64,000 nucleotides of DNA, taken from Syngnathus acus (lineage: Eukaryota > Chordata > Actinopteri > Syngnathiformes > Syngnathidae). Below the pieces are notes generated by a model that saw nothing but the letters and a program-made list of their open reading frames with translations, was not told where the DNA came from and did no database searches. Each line of letters opens with the position of its first letter. Position 1 is the first letter of the stretch. The stretch covers positions 2,714,664 through 2,778,663 of the forward strand of contig NC_051088.1 in the NCBI RefSeq assembly GCF_901709675.1, read 5' to 3'. Shown piece by piece: positions 11,230-23,963 of this stretch. A program made the translations under genes and the position numbers.

Positions 11230-11758
11230 TTATGAGGGACAAAAATGTATGGGAGCTAGCACTGGAGATGAACCTGTCAAGTCTTTTCTGCGTTACTCAC
11301 CAAGTGGCTTTCAAGAAACATTGGCACTAAATATTGGTCACTCTCACTATTGTCCATTGTCTCCTGCTGTTAATGATCCAGTGTTCAGGCCGCAGCTGTA
11401 GATGCTCACTGGTTTATAAACAGGCCACTTTGGTTCATTTCACATTGGTAGTTTGCATTTTGCACTGAAAACGTTTGACACAAGAGGGGCTGTATCCGTT
11501 TCTTGTAGTGCTGTTAATTGTGTACAATGGGACTGTAGCCAATAAGGTTTTGCTGTCCTTCAAATGATTATATCAGGTGTGCCCAAAATGTCCAACCTTG
11601 TCTCTTGTCTGTGGTTCATGTGATTGTGGCTCTCCTTTTTGAACCCCTACCCCTTAACCCCCGCACAACTGTGTGACCATTTGAACTTGCGTGATGTATG
11701 AGAAATGATGGCAGCCAGTGACACACTTGTACATGTTGACTTGTATTCTTTCTCTTAG
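11230..11758 (+). other. scn8a intron, unique sequence before the candidate alternative exon
   Basis: Unique-looking sequence free of recognised transposons, unlike most of this intron. It ends in the pyrimidine tract TTGTATTCTTTCTCTTAG. Confidence 0.5.
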
Positions 11759-11841
11759 GTACCATTAGTTTGTCTGTCTTAAATTGTGATTGGGATTTGA
11801 GCCCAAGAGCGACACGGAGAGACAATGTTAGAGGGGCAAGG
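11759..11841 (+). other. scn8a: candidate poison exon of scn8a (18N-like)
   Basis: A strong acceptor (TTCTTTCTCTTAG) and a strong donor (AGG then gtaagg at 11842) bracket 83 bases. Read in the phase set by the preceding exon, they encode VPLVCLS and then TAA at 11780-11782. The start resembles VSIVSLVA, the start of the regular exon 553 bases downstream. Mammalian SCN8A has two alternative exons at this site. One of them (18N) has an in-frame stop, giving a truncated two-domain product in non-neuronal cells. Position, phase, partial similarity and stop all fit, but no transcript evidence is available. Confidence 0.55.
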
Positions 11842-11885
11842 GTAAGGCTCTCCAATCTGTTGGGTGTTTAATCGACTCCTGCAGG

Positions 11886-12005
11886 GTGACCTCTCTTCTT
11901 CTTCCTCCTGCCTTCCCCTCCCCTAGTCTTCCTCTGTGCCCCTCAGCTCCTCTTGCTTGTACTAAACCGTGTCACGTTCTCTGCCTGATTTGCCCTTGAT
12001 TTGAG

Positions 12006-12045
<40 letters not shown>

Positions 12046-12394
12046 CTGTCTTCCTCCATCACTCATATGCTTTCTCTCTGTCTCTCAATCTCACATTTTT
12101 TTGCAGGTACACCGGACTTTCGCCCCAAATTGACTGACAATAATAACCCCCTTGGCCTTCTGCTATATTAAAAAACACCACACACATTAAAACCTATACT
12201 AAACACTGACCTTCTCTTTCAAGTGTCTATGCATGTGTAAATGCAATGTTATACATGCATATACATTGCTTAGATTAATGTGTGTATGTTAAGCAACTCT
12301 CCTCGTCTATGCCAGGGCCCTCTCTCTTCCTTAGTAAATAATCTCACACTTCTAACAGCTTGGAACCTCTTTTGCTTCTCTGTTTTTTGTGTAG
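11886..12394 (+). other. short intron between candidate 18N and 18A exons
   Basis: Contains a (TC)n tract at about 12008-12042 and a TGCATG hexamer at 12230-12235. It ends in the acceptor GTTTTTTGTGTAG. Confidence 0.6.
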
Positions 12395-13880
<1,486 letters not shown>

Positions 13881-13925
13881 AAAACTTGAGCAAAAAGTAG
13901 CGGCTTATAGTCCAGAAATTACGGT
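13881..13925. mobile_element. fragment of a TACCGT-terminus MITE
   Basis: Only the right end is recognisable (GCGGCTTATAGTCCAG then AAATTACGGTA). Confidence 0.55.
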
Positions 13926-14251
13926 AATTTTTATTCGAGGGTCCGGCGCCCAAGTTGACTGTCCGGTAAAATTCTGGCACTTTGGCGAAAAGAGTCAGTC
14001 ACCCATGCCATACTGTGAACAATTATGTTTTGGGAAAAAAAGAATGAACAAAAAAGGTGAACAATCGTACGTAGATGTGTCAAATTATTTGATACTTGTC
14101 TGATTATTGGTCTTGGTTCGTTGTTCATAGTATTAGATGATACACCTTTTTTCTCTTTCAATCATTGTCAGTTTTATACAGATAGCTTTATGTGTCCCTA
14201 AACATATTTTTGACGCCGATTTCAATGTATTTTTTTGTAGCACATCAGGTA

Positions 14252-15086
14252 CGTGGAGCCTCGGTTTTCGACCACAATCCGGTCCAGAAGGCTGTTCGAG
14301 AAGTGATGTTCGAATTCCGATCATGTTTTCCATTACAAATAATTGAAAAAAAATTGATCCGTTCCAAACAAAAAAAACACCTTTTTTAAGCATTTTTTCA
14401 TTTGCGCATTTTTGTCCGATCGCGCAACTGCAGCGCACCGCCGAATGCCCAACCGTAGCGCGTCGCCCACCGCACAACTGCACCGCGCTGGTCGCATTAT
14501 TGTACCCAGAGCTGAAATTTAGAAAATATTTTTAAAGTCCTGATGTACTTTCCAAAATTTAAGTGGACATCAGTGCGCAGGGAGCTTAATTTTGTCCGAT
14601 CGCGCAACCGCAGCGCACCGCCGAACGCGCAACCGTAGCGCGCCGCCGACCGCGCAACTGCAACGCGCTGGTCGCATTATTGGGACAGAGCGGTCGCTAA
14701 AATTAGAAAATATTTTTAAGTCCCTAACGGACTGTTCCAAATTTAAGTGGACCACAGTGCGCAGGGAGCTTAATTTGGTCCGATCGCGCAACCGCATCGC
14801 GCCGGGCGCTCACTGTCGCATTGCTTTAAGAGCGTCTTTGTGTTTTAGGATGGCTTTACTGCTCCCACTTGCTTCCTTTGGAGGCATGATTAGAGTTGAT
14901 GCAATCGTCAGAGTAACAAGAACGTAATAACAAACGGAGTCAGTTGGCATGCGGGTCCTCTCGGCTCATTTCGCGAGGTTTGACAACCGAATTTCGTCCG
15001 ACATCCGAAGCAAATAAATCTCAAATTTTTTGTTTGAATACCGATTTGTTCGAGAACCGGGACGTTTGAAAACCGAGGCTCCACTG
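14252..15086. mobile_element. TA-target element, CAGTGGAGCCTCGG family
   Basis: 835 bases with inverted ends (GTGGAGCCTCGGTTTTCG and its complement near 15062-15086), flanked by TA. The interior has two or three tandem blocks of about 190 bases rich in GCGCAACTGCAGCGCACCGC. The same family occurs at 22375, 25623, 28845 (minus) and 42947. No transposase is recognised. Confidence 0.85.
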
Positions 15087-15088
15087 TA

Positions 15089-16828
15089 TTTGAGATATTT
15101 TAATTGTTTCTTTTAAATTAGACCTATGAATACTAATAATGATTGTACCGTATAGCTATTCCCTTTCAGAACATAATCCAACTGTTGCTCAACCTAACCC
15201 TTAATCCATAAATATTACTTGGATTGGGGACCCCTGGTTTAGAGTCTTCAATGAATTTAACACAAGTGTGGGAGGAAGCTAGAGTGCCCAGTGAAAACAT
15301 ATGCAAGCAGAGTGCTACTGTTATGACAGACATGTCCACCAAATTTCGTGTCCATTGCTGAAAGTGGGCTGCAAGATTTCTGGGGTATGTTGCAGCTCCC
15401 AAAAAGGCCTTTTATTTGTCAGAATAACAATAAACTTTAGAAATAGCCTTCTTACGTCCTGCTGCTTGGGCCATAATAAGTTGTTTTTAGAACCTCCCAC
15501 CTTGGTGAGGAAGAAAAAGAACTTATAGTTAAAGCTAATTATTAGGAAGCTTGTCAGCTTGCCCAACAGTTCTTATAAAATATATTCATTATCGCATACT
15601 GTTGGTCAAAACTCACACGTTCTCATGCACCCCCCTCTACCTCTCTTAGTTCTCACCACTTTGGACTGTTGGTCTAAAAAAAAAAGTCACTTCACATCTT
15701 CACTTCTGCCCCCTTTCAGGCCCACATGTGTAGCACAGTGCTGCATCCACCCCACCCTACTCCACCTCACCAAACGCCCGCCCTCCCTACTCTCTCCTAC
15801 CGTTCCTTCACTAACTCTGCCTCTGCTGAAAGCTCTGTACACTCTCTCCTGGGGAGTGTGAGACAAGCACTCCGTCACAGTGTTGTTAAACAGTATATTT
15901 GTTAATCTTGCCCAGTGATCCACTTCATCTAATTCCACTCATTCCATTTTGGTGGCCACCTTTATGAGGCGCAGGCAGAAGATTGGCAACTATCCTCGGC
16001 TGCCATTTGACACAAGCACCATACAGCAAGTCCCGGCTTCCTGTTGCGTTCCATTTGCACAGGAACTGAACGGCCCTGTTCAGTCTTTCACTCTGAGTTT
16101 TGGGATAAGAACGACAAATGGTGTTTTGGTTCCGCCATAAATGACAAACCAGCATTGAGAAGCTGCATGCAATCATCAAGTGCATCAAGGCTCATTCATC
16201 CAAGTTGTCCAATAACTCAAATGCAATGTGTATGAACAGGCATTTAAGGCCCTGGATAAGCTGTATGGATGTTACACTAGTCATACATTAGATGCTTTTC
16301 TAGTGAAATATATAAATAAGACATTTGGCATGGGGGTGGGGGTTGAAAGAGAGGCAAAAGATGCGAATACATTCTGCTGTATCAGTTTGACCGACCACAA
16401 TGTTGATGTTCACCTATGAATTCTAATATTAACATTCGTTTTGAAGTGACCCAATGTCAATGCTGAGCAATAAATAAATGAATGGGGATGTGGATGAATG
16501 GAGAGATGAAAGAGATTATAGTATGGGATTTGTAATAATGACGACAAAAGATGGACTGGACGTTACTGTGCAACATGGAATTTATTATTATTCTCATTAT
16601 TATTATTATGTTCACCACATGGCACTAGTCCAACCACATTTCAACACCAGTGAGCCTATTTCAGCTCAATGAAATAAAAATAAAATTGTAGTTCTTCTTA
16701 GTGGTACATAAAGTGTAAATCCTGATTTATCTCTGCTTCTTCACCTTGTTTCTGTTTTGACCAATGCAAGTGCAACCCCTCCAACCTTTTAGCCCAGTGT
16801 GGTACTGACCAATCTGCTCGTTTAAATG
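15089..16828 (+). other. scn8a intron, no recognised feature
   Basis: About 1.7 kb of unassigned intron sequence. It includes a C-rich stretch near 15630-15800 and AT-rich tracts near 16590. Confidence 0.45.
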
Positions 16829-18442
16829 TACCGTATTTTCCGCCCTAAAAGGCGCACCGGATTATAAGGCGCACCTTCAATGAACGGCCCATTTTAAAAC
16901 TTTGTCCATATATAAGGCGCACCGGATTATAAGGCGCATAAAATAGAAGCTATACTGCAACAAACTGAGGTTGACTAGGGTTGCGGTATGCATCCACTAG
17001 CCAATAACCAACGAGCCCTCTGTAAACAATCGCGTTTCTCAAACGATCTCCTATAAATGATCGGAACTGACTAAAGTTCGATCTACGGCATTGGTACTAC
17101 TTACCTATGTTTCCCTTCCATATCGATCCGTAGATTTACTCGAAACATTAACAGAGCAGCCTATTTTCACATGAAATAGCCTGGTACGTATAGCAGCTAT
17201 CGTCATAGCATTAGCCATCCGCAAAGTCCCACGAGCCTCAGCTCGCAATCTCCCATGAGCCTCAGCAAAGTGTAAACAATCGCGTTTCTCAAACGATCTC
17301 CTATAAAATGATCGGAACTGACTAAAGTTCGATCTAACGCATTGGTACTACTTACCTATGTTTCCCTTCCATATCGATCCGTAGATTTACTCGAAACATT
17401 AACAGAGCAGCCTATTTTCACATGAAATAGCCTGGTACGTATAGCAGCTATCGTTATAGCATTAGCCATCCGCAAAGTCCCACGAGCCTCAGCTCGCAAT
17501 CTCCCATGAGCCTCAGCAAAGTGTAAACAATCGCGTTTCTCAAACGATCTCCTATAAAATGATCGGAACTGACTAAAGTTCGATCTAACGCATTGGTACT
17601 ACTTACCTATGTTTCCCTTCCATAGCGATCCGTAGATTTACTCGAAACATTAACAGAGCAGCCTATTTTGACATGAAATAGCCTGGTACGTATAGCAGCT
17701 ATCGTTATAGCATTAGCCATCCGCAAAGTCCCACGAGCCTCAGCTCGCAATCTCCCATGAGCCTCAGCAAAGTGTAAACAATCGCGTTTCTCAAACGATC
17801 TCCTATAAAATGATCGGAACTGATTAAAGTTCGATCTAACGCATTGGTACTACTTACCTATGTTTCCCTTCCATATCGATCCGTAGATTTACTCGAAACA
17901 TTGACAGAGCAGCCTATTTTGACATGAAATAGCCTGGTACGTATAGCAGCTATTGTTATAGCATTAGCCATCCGCAAAGTCCCACGAGCCTCAGCTCGCA
18001 ATCTCCCATGAGCCTCAGCAAAGTGTAAACAATCGCGTTTCTCAAACGATCTCCTATAAAATGATCGGAACTGACTAAAGTTCGATCTAACACATTGGTA
18101 CTGCTTACCTATGTTTCCCTTCCATATCAATCCGTAAATTTACTCGAAACATTAACGGAGCAGCCTATTTTGAAATGAAATAGCCTCGCGGGTACAACAG
18201 CTATTCGGTGACGCCCCCTGACTACAGTTACCGTAATGTTGGGAAGCGATGCGACCTTGTAATTTACTAGTCGTACTAAAACGTACTGAAACATTTTGGC
18301 AGAGCACTGTGTACAACCAGTATGGATCAACAAATTCATCAATTGATCCATATATAAGGCGCACTGGACTATAAGGCGCACTGTCGGCTTTTGAGAAAAT
18401 TTTAGGTTTTTAGGTGCGCCTTTTAGGGCGGAAAATACGGTA
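16829..18442. mobile_element. TACCGTATTTTCCG-terminus element with internal tandem array
   Basis: The ends are TACCGTATTTTCCGCCCTAA and its reverse complement, with TTTAAAT on both flanks as probable target duplication. The 1.6 kb size, against 170-310 bases for its smaller relatives, is explained by an internal tandem repeat. Confidence 0.85.
16990..18185. repeat. tandem repeat, unit about 251 bases, nearly five copies
   Basis: The phrase TGTAAACAATCGCGTTTCTC recurs at 17021, 17271, 17522, 17773 and 18024, a period of 250-251 bases. The copies differ by only a few substitutions, for example TATCGATC against TAGCGATC. Confidence 0.93.
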
Positions 18443-20238
18443 CTTTAAATGGCAACAAAGCCACCAAACATGTTAGCAGCCATTCTGCCGTGATCTCTTT
18501 AATCGCTCTCACTCTCTATCCACTTATTTCTCTATTGATTTATTAAGTTGAATAATTCTTGATATTGCACAACGCCATGTAACACGCATGTAATAGAACT
18601 GCTGTTGCACATTATGTGTTTTGAAAAGCAATTTTCCCTCTTTTTTGTGTTTTTTATTCCTCTGCCTTCCAATCAAGCATATTGGGAAAACAGTTGATCT
18701 GTTGTTTACATTGCAACAAGAGCCTTTCTCTCAGCAAGATGCAACAAAGATAATTTTAATGCATTGATACGGTCAGTGCTGATTTGTGCACCTTGGCAGT
18801 GGTGACGGTGGCATGCTGAGAGAACAGAGCTCCAGAGAGAGGGAATATGGCTTCACAAAACAATGACATGCATGCTCAGTTGTCGGCCTGCCATTATACA
18901 ATAACAGCACTGCTATATTAGAATAGCATTCAGAGAATTAGACTGCACTGCTAAGAATACATTTGGGCTGGTTAAATTTCAGTTTTTTTTGGGAATGCTA
19001 GAGAATTGTGTGAATTAGTTGAGCACGTCATGAAACTAATTTATAGTGAGAATTTTGAGAGCTCATGTTTTTAGTTGGACTATGCAAGGTTGGACACGTC
19101 ATACTGGTATGCCATACATCATCAATCTGTTAGAAATAATATAGACAGTGTCAAAATGGCATTATTATTAAGAATAATTAGAATTTGGAATCTTTACTTT
19201 AGGAAAAGAGGAATGATCCACATGGTGAGCTAATACTGAAAAGAAATGAGTAGAGCACAGTGTATACTGCTTTAGTATTAAAAATATACTATATACCAGA
19301 GGTGGGTGCCTCAGTAAATGTTGCCATTCTGTCATTCACCACAAGCCTGCCCACACGTCAGACACTGTCAGCTCGTCATTATTTCAAGCTGCACCAAAAG
19401 CGTAATGTCAGTCTGTTACGCCATCATCATTATTTTACCCGAACCTATGTAAACTTTGCTAAATTACAGTTCGTCACCACTATTTTAGCACCGTCAGATC
19501 TGCTTCTTCTTTGGCGGTATCAAGAACGAACTACTTACTCCATCACATGCATTCGCAGCACAAACAGTGTATCGGTGCCAGAAAAGAACCACACCTCGTA
19601 CTGATGTGAAAACTAAAACAAAGCTATTCCATTATATTTACAATCAGTATTTACTGTCAATATTTACAATCTTTCCTTTCACTCAAACATTCAATAAGTA
19701 AAAAAATTATACCGCGGGCACCTTGAAAAACAGTAGTAGATAAATTGAAGATGATTAAAGTCCATCACATGACATGACGCTCTGGTCTTTGTCTCCTGCG
19801 TTTTGTTTCACTTGCAAGACATTGAGCAATAGTGTTTAGCTGTTCTTAACAAACCTACACTGTCATGTCATGAGAAATTACAAAATAATATATTTTAATC
19901 TTTTACATCTTAAGCCTCAAAACTCGAGTTAAACTGTACAAGAGCTTGACCACGCCGCAGCTCTTGTTGTATACTAGCTCCGTTAGCTCCGTCCCTGTAA
20001 TTTAATGTTGAGAAGGAAGGCCATATACCTTGGCTCCAAAAATTCCATTAACGACGAAAGTCATTGTTTCTAGGACAGACGGTGGTTGTTGCACCACAAA
20101 ACACATGAAACAGGATCCGTCCAATCTCTTGACTGAATCAGATTCAGTCGGATACTCCAAAAAGAGCTGGATCGAGTGCTGAATTGGCACATCCTTATTG
20201 TCCACATAGTACTAGTCTGCCATATTTCAACACTCTGA
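18443..20238 (+). other. scn8a intron, no recognised feature
   Basis: Unassigned intron DNA. One open frame at 19260-19604 has no recognisable domain and no splice support. Confidence 0.45.
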
Positions 20239-20246
20239 GACTAGTT

Positions 20247-21328
20247 CAGACATGGGCAAACTACGGCCCGCGGGCCACATCCGGCCCACGGGGCCGTTTA
20301 ATCCGGCCCGTCAAACCTGAATAAATTGTATTATTAAATTTTTTTTTGGATCATTTTCCCTGCAATTACTATGTTTCCCCAGTAGATGGGGAAGCGCCTG
20401 CCCGCGCATTTACTCCCGGAAGCCGTGTCAGAAAGCTCGGTGCACACTCACAAGTGCGCGAACGTACTAAGTAGTACGGACCCGGCGCACTCCGCGCTCT
20501 ATTTCCATCAGTGCCGAATTTTGAGTGTGGGCTGTGTCGTCAGCATTCTCGTAATTCGCGCGCTGAGCTTTCAGATACAGCTTTACGCTAATGCCACCCA
20601 CAAACCTTCCCCTGGAATCCTTCCATTAAAATGAGTGGCCCGAGGAAAAGAAAGGTGGACACTGAGTGCCGAGTATTTAAAAAAAGAGTGGACAATTTGG
20701 CTCGACCTACGTCTGTGAACAGACGTTCAGCCACATGAATGTCAACAAAGCCCGTCACAGATCTAGGTTAACGGACTGACACCTCGGCTCTATCCTAAGA
20801 ATTACCACAACAAATTTTACTCCAGACAATGATGCACTAGCAAAAAAGGGAGACCAACAAAACTATTGATGTGTTTATTACTTATTTAGATGTATTCTTT
20901 CACTGATTCTTCAAGATGATGTACGTATTTGGTCAGAATGTTTGCCATTTGATGTGATTTCGCCTCATTAGATGAACGTATTTCATAAATCTGACCTGCA
21001 GGCGCTGAAGTGATGGAAACTATTATTCATAATAACAGTGTCGTATTTAATGAGAATCAGTGATAGTAGTTTTTTGGTGAAATATTTTTTTAATGCTGTT
21101 AATAAATGCATTTGTTTTCAAAATCTTTTTTTGAATATCCATACTTTACTACCTACTAAAAGTACAAACCTTTTATGCAATGACCTTTTACATGTGATTT
21201 CTATTACTTCACACAAACACGACATCCATCTGCTCCTGGTTCGGCCCCCCGGTCAAAATTTAGAACCAAAGTCAAAGTCTGCTTTATTGTCAATTCGGGC
21301 CGCCAGTCAAAAAGTTTGCCCACCCCTG
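20247..21328 (+). mobile_element. internally deleted hAT transposon
   Basis: The termini CAGACATGGGCAAACTACGG and AGTTTGCCCACCCCTG are inverted. A perfect 8-base duplication, GACTAGTT, flanks them at 20239-20246 and 21329-21336. The 1.08 kb element keeps only the start and end of the transposase gene. Confidence 0.92.
20631..20868 (+). pseudogene. hAT transposase remnant: N-terminus fused to dimerisation domain
   Basis: The fragment starts MSGPRKRKVDTECRVF, the usual beginning of zf-BED/GTF2IRD2-like hAT transposases. After about 10 codons it jumps to TYVCEQTFSHMNVNKA, the C-terminal hAT dimerisation motif, followed by RSRLTD, a stop and then more C-terminal sequence (ILRITTTNFTPD). The whole catalytic core is deleted and a premature stop is present, so it is inactive. 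Confidence 0.82.
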
Positions 21329-21513
21329 GACTAGTTCTACTCGGTAAAATATTACTTAAAAAAATTGTGTCTCCTCAACTACGTAGAAAAGCATTTCGGT
21401 GGTGAATGTATGGTCATAACAGAATGATGGATCCTGCCAAAAGGTTGAAATGATTTTGCTTGTGTTTCCTACTGCTAACACTGTTGTATCCTGTCTTTCC
21501 TGATCTGGTTTAG

Positions 21514-21798
21514 GTGGTAGTCAACGCCTTGGTGGGAGCCATCCCTTCCATTATGAATGTCTTGCTGGTTTGCCTCATCTTTTGGCTGATTTTCAGTATC
21601 ATGGGGGTCAACCTGTTTGCAGGAAAGTACTACTTCTGTTTCAACGAGACCTCCGAAGAGTACTTTCCTGTTGACGCGGTCAACAACAGGACCCAGTGCG
21701 AGGCCCTCATTGAACAAAACTTTACGGAGGTTAGGTGGAAGAATGTCAAAATCAACTTTGACAATGTAGGTGCCGGCTACCTGGCCTTGCTCCAAGTG
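21514..21798 (+). CDS. scn8a: scn8a exon: domain III S5 and extracellular pore loop
   Basis: The exon has 95 codons, phase 0 at both ends; acceptor TGGTTTAG, donor gtgaga. It encodes [18 protein letters not shown], then the S5 helix and [14 protein letters not shown]. After this comes the glycosylatable extracellular loop (NETSEE, NNRTQC, NFTEV), ending [17 protein letters not shown] just before the pore helix. Exon length and boundaries are those of the conserved Nav gene structure. The variable turret (about residues 48-70) differs from mammalian Nav1.6, which is normal for this loop. Confidence 0.96.
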
Positions 21799-22069
21799 GT
21801 GAGAGTATACCTTCTGTTGGCCTCACTTTTTTCTAACTTGCCATCATTGTCTCATTTCTTTGATTTGCATCCACAGTTACATTGTGTGTATTGAGTGCTT
21901 CTTTGCGCTTATCTTTTTTTCCATTCACAACTTGATAAACTGGACATGCATCACCCTTGGTTTAAGTTTGGACATTTGCTTTCCCTTTTAACGAAATGTT
22001 GGCTTGCCATTGTGTTTTCAGTTAGTAATCTTTATCATGTGAGTAGTAAACATGTCTGTCTTTTTAAAG
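21799..22069 (+). other. scn8a intron (271 bases)
   Basis: Short intron without repeats, ending in TTTTTAAAG. Confidence 0.85.
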
Positions 22070-22123
22070 GCCACATTCAAAGGTTGGATGGACATTATGT
22101 ATGCAGCTGTGGATTCCAGAGAG
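22070..22123 (+). CDS. scn8a: scn8a exon: domain III selectivity filter
   Basis: An 18-codon exon (ATFKGWMDIMYAAVDSRE), phase 0 at both ends; donor gtacct. FKGW supplies the lysine of the DEKA selectivity ring, which makes the channel prefer sodium. The methionine two residues after this lysine is the usual tetrodotoxin-sensitive residue. The Thr found here in some pufferfish channels is absent. Confidence 0.95.
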
Positions 22124-22292
22124 GTACCTTTTATTGTCAATGTCACTTACATTTGGAATAACTATAACCATCATAAAACCGTTATTAACTTCACAGGTAT
22201 TTTTCCCTATACACATCACAATAGGTGTCAATAGGCTCAACATTGATAGGACGCTTCATACAGGATTTCTTGTCTTTCTAAAATGATCCCAG

Positions 22293-23368
22293 CTCAATTT
22301 GGCTTTCACTATGTGTTATTATTGTCATTTCCAGTTCACATGTAAGTGTGATTTTAACAAGAATAGCAAAAATACAGTCAAACCTTGGTTTTTGACCACA
22401 ATCCATTCCAGAAGGCGGTTCGAGAAGCGAATCGGTCGAATTCCAAATCTATTTTTCCCATTACAAATAATGGAAAATTTTTCAATCCGTTTCAAGACAA
22501 AAAAAACCCCGCCTTTTTAAAGCATTTTTTCATTTGCGCATATTTGTCCGATCGCGCAACTGCAGCGCACCGCCGAACGCGCAACCGTAGCGCGTCGCCC
22601 ACCGCGCAACTGCACCGCGCTGGTCGCATTATTGTGACAGAGCTGAAATTTACAAAATATTTTTAAAGTCCTGATGTACTTTCCAAAATTAAAGTGAACC
22701 TAAGTGCGCAGGGAGCTTAATTTTGTCCGATCATGCAACTGCAGCGCACCGCAGAACGCGCAATAGTAGCGCGTCGCCGACCGCGCAACTGCACCGCGCT
22801 GGTCGCATTATTGTGACAGAGCCGTCGCTAAATTTAGAAAATATTTTTAAAGTCCTAATGTACTTTCCAAAATTTAAGTGGACCTCAGTGCGCAGGGAGC
22901 TTAATTTGGTCCGATCACGCAACCGCAGCGCGCCGGGCGCTCACTGTCGCATTGCTTTAAGAGCGTCTTTGTGTTTTAGGATGGCTTTACTGCTCCCACT
23001 TGCTTTCTTTGGAGGCATGATTAGGGGTTAATACAATCCTCAAAGTAGCAAAATACAATAACAACGGAGACAGTCAGCATCCGGGCCGCGCGGGTCGGGT
23101 TTTCTCGGGTCCTCCCGGCTCATCTCGCGAGGTTCGACCTCCGAATTTTGTTCGACAACCGAAGCAAAAACATCTCGATTTTTTTTGTTCAAATTCCGAT
23201 TTGTTCGAGAACCAGGACGTTCGAAAACCGAGGTTTGACTGTAAAATAAATAGATACAGTTCACTGACAAGTGCCGCTATTTGAGCTAATTTTAGAACAG
23301 TCCTGCGGGCGACTCATGCGGTCCTCACGGGCGACCTGGTGCCCGCGGGCACCGTGTTGGTGACCCCT
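22293..23368 (-). mobile_element. hAT-type element (TTGGTGACCCCTG terminus) containing a TA-target element
   Basis: The right terminus TTGGTGACCCCTGA ends near 23368 and the flanks match the intact copy at 28747-29718 in reverse orientation. The other terminus is missing, so this copy is truncated at about 22293. A CAGTCAAACC-type element is inserted inside it. Confidence 0.7.
22375..23241 (+). mobile_element. TA-target element, CAGTCAAACCTTGG subfamily
   Basis: 867 bases with termini CAGTCAAACCTTGGTTTTTG and CGAAAACCGAGGTTTGACTG, TA on each side. The interior contains the same GC-rich tandem blocks (GCGCAACTGCAGCGCACCGC) as the copy at 14252. Confidence 0.87.
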
Positions 23369-23644
23369 GATGTAGACCTTTATGCTTCAACATGTTTATT
23401 CAGAGGGGATGCGGGTTGGGTTTCAACAAAGTTAAAGTAAAACCTGTAACATTGCTAAATATTGCTTCCAAGAAGCAGCACTTTGAAGTGTTTCAAAAAT
23501 CCAAATAAAAAGGCAAAACGTTAATCATTTAATTTTGGCTAAAATGGGGGTCAAGGGAGGTTTTCATATAGGTATCGTGAAAAAAAATTATTTGGTTGAA
23601 TTCCAAAGTTGAAGCACTCTGTGACCTGCCTTTCTTGCTCTAAG
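23369..23644 (+). other. scn8a intron, unique part
   Basis: Ends in the acceptor TTTCTTGCTCTAAG. No repeats recognised. Confidence 0.7.
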
Positions 23645-23782
23645 GTGGGAGATCAGCCAGACTATGAAGTTAACATCTACATGTACATCTACTTTGTGGT
23701 TTTCATCATCTTTGGCTCCTTCTTTACCCTGAATCTCTTCATCGGTGTTATCATTGACAACTTCAACCAGCAAAAGAAAAAG
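23645..23782 (+). CDS. scn8a: scn8a exon: domain III S6
   Basis: The exon has 46 codons, phase 0. [20 protein letters not shown] leads into the S6 helix [20 protein letters not shown], which lines the inner pore and carries local-anaesthetic site residues, and it ends NQQKKK. The exon is followed not by GT but by ATAAGT (23783), the donor of an AT-AC intron. Confidence 0.96.
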
Positions 23783-23858
23783 ATAAGTCTAACATATCCT
23801 TTTCTCTCTTTAAATCCTGGTACAAGATTATGACCTGATGTTTTTTTCTGCCCTTTAC
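23783..23858 (+). promoter_or_regulatory. scn8a: AT-AC intron (ATAAGT ... TTTAC), 76 bases
   Basis: The coding sequence resumes exactly at TTCGGAGGT after an intron that starts ATAAGT and ends CTGCCCTTTAC. No GT-AG pair restores the conserved [13 protein letters not shown] junction. Sodium channel genes are known to carry an AT-AC intron of the ATAAGT subclass (AT-AC II, removed by the major spliceosome in SCN4A and SCN5A) at this site. Confidence 0.93.
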
Positions 23859-23963
23859 TTCGGAGGTCAGGATATCTTTATGACAGAGGAGCAGAAGAAG
23901 TACTACAATGCCATGAAGAAACTGGGCTCCAAAAAGCCTCAGAAACCCATCCCTCGACCACAG
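23859..23963 (+). CDS. scn8a: scn8a exon: domain III-IV linker, IFM inactivation gate
   Basis: The exon has 35 codons, phase 0; donor gtgcag. [20 protein letters not shown] contains the Ile-Phe-Met hydrophobic triad that acts as the fast-inactivation particle, occluding the cytoplasmic side of the open pore. [15 protein letters not shown] follows and includes the conserved protein kinase C serine context (LGSKKP). All key residues are intact. Confidence 0.97.

Noticed and set aside
12101-12180. Possible exon after TTTTTTTGCAG at 12106
   Set aside because: The sequence GTACACCGGACTTTCGCC has early stops and no Nav similarity; no good donor follows.
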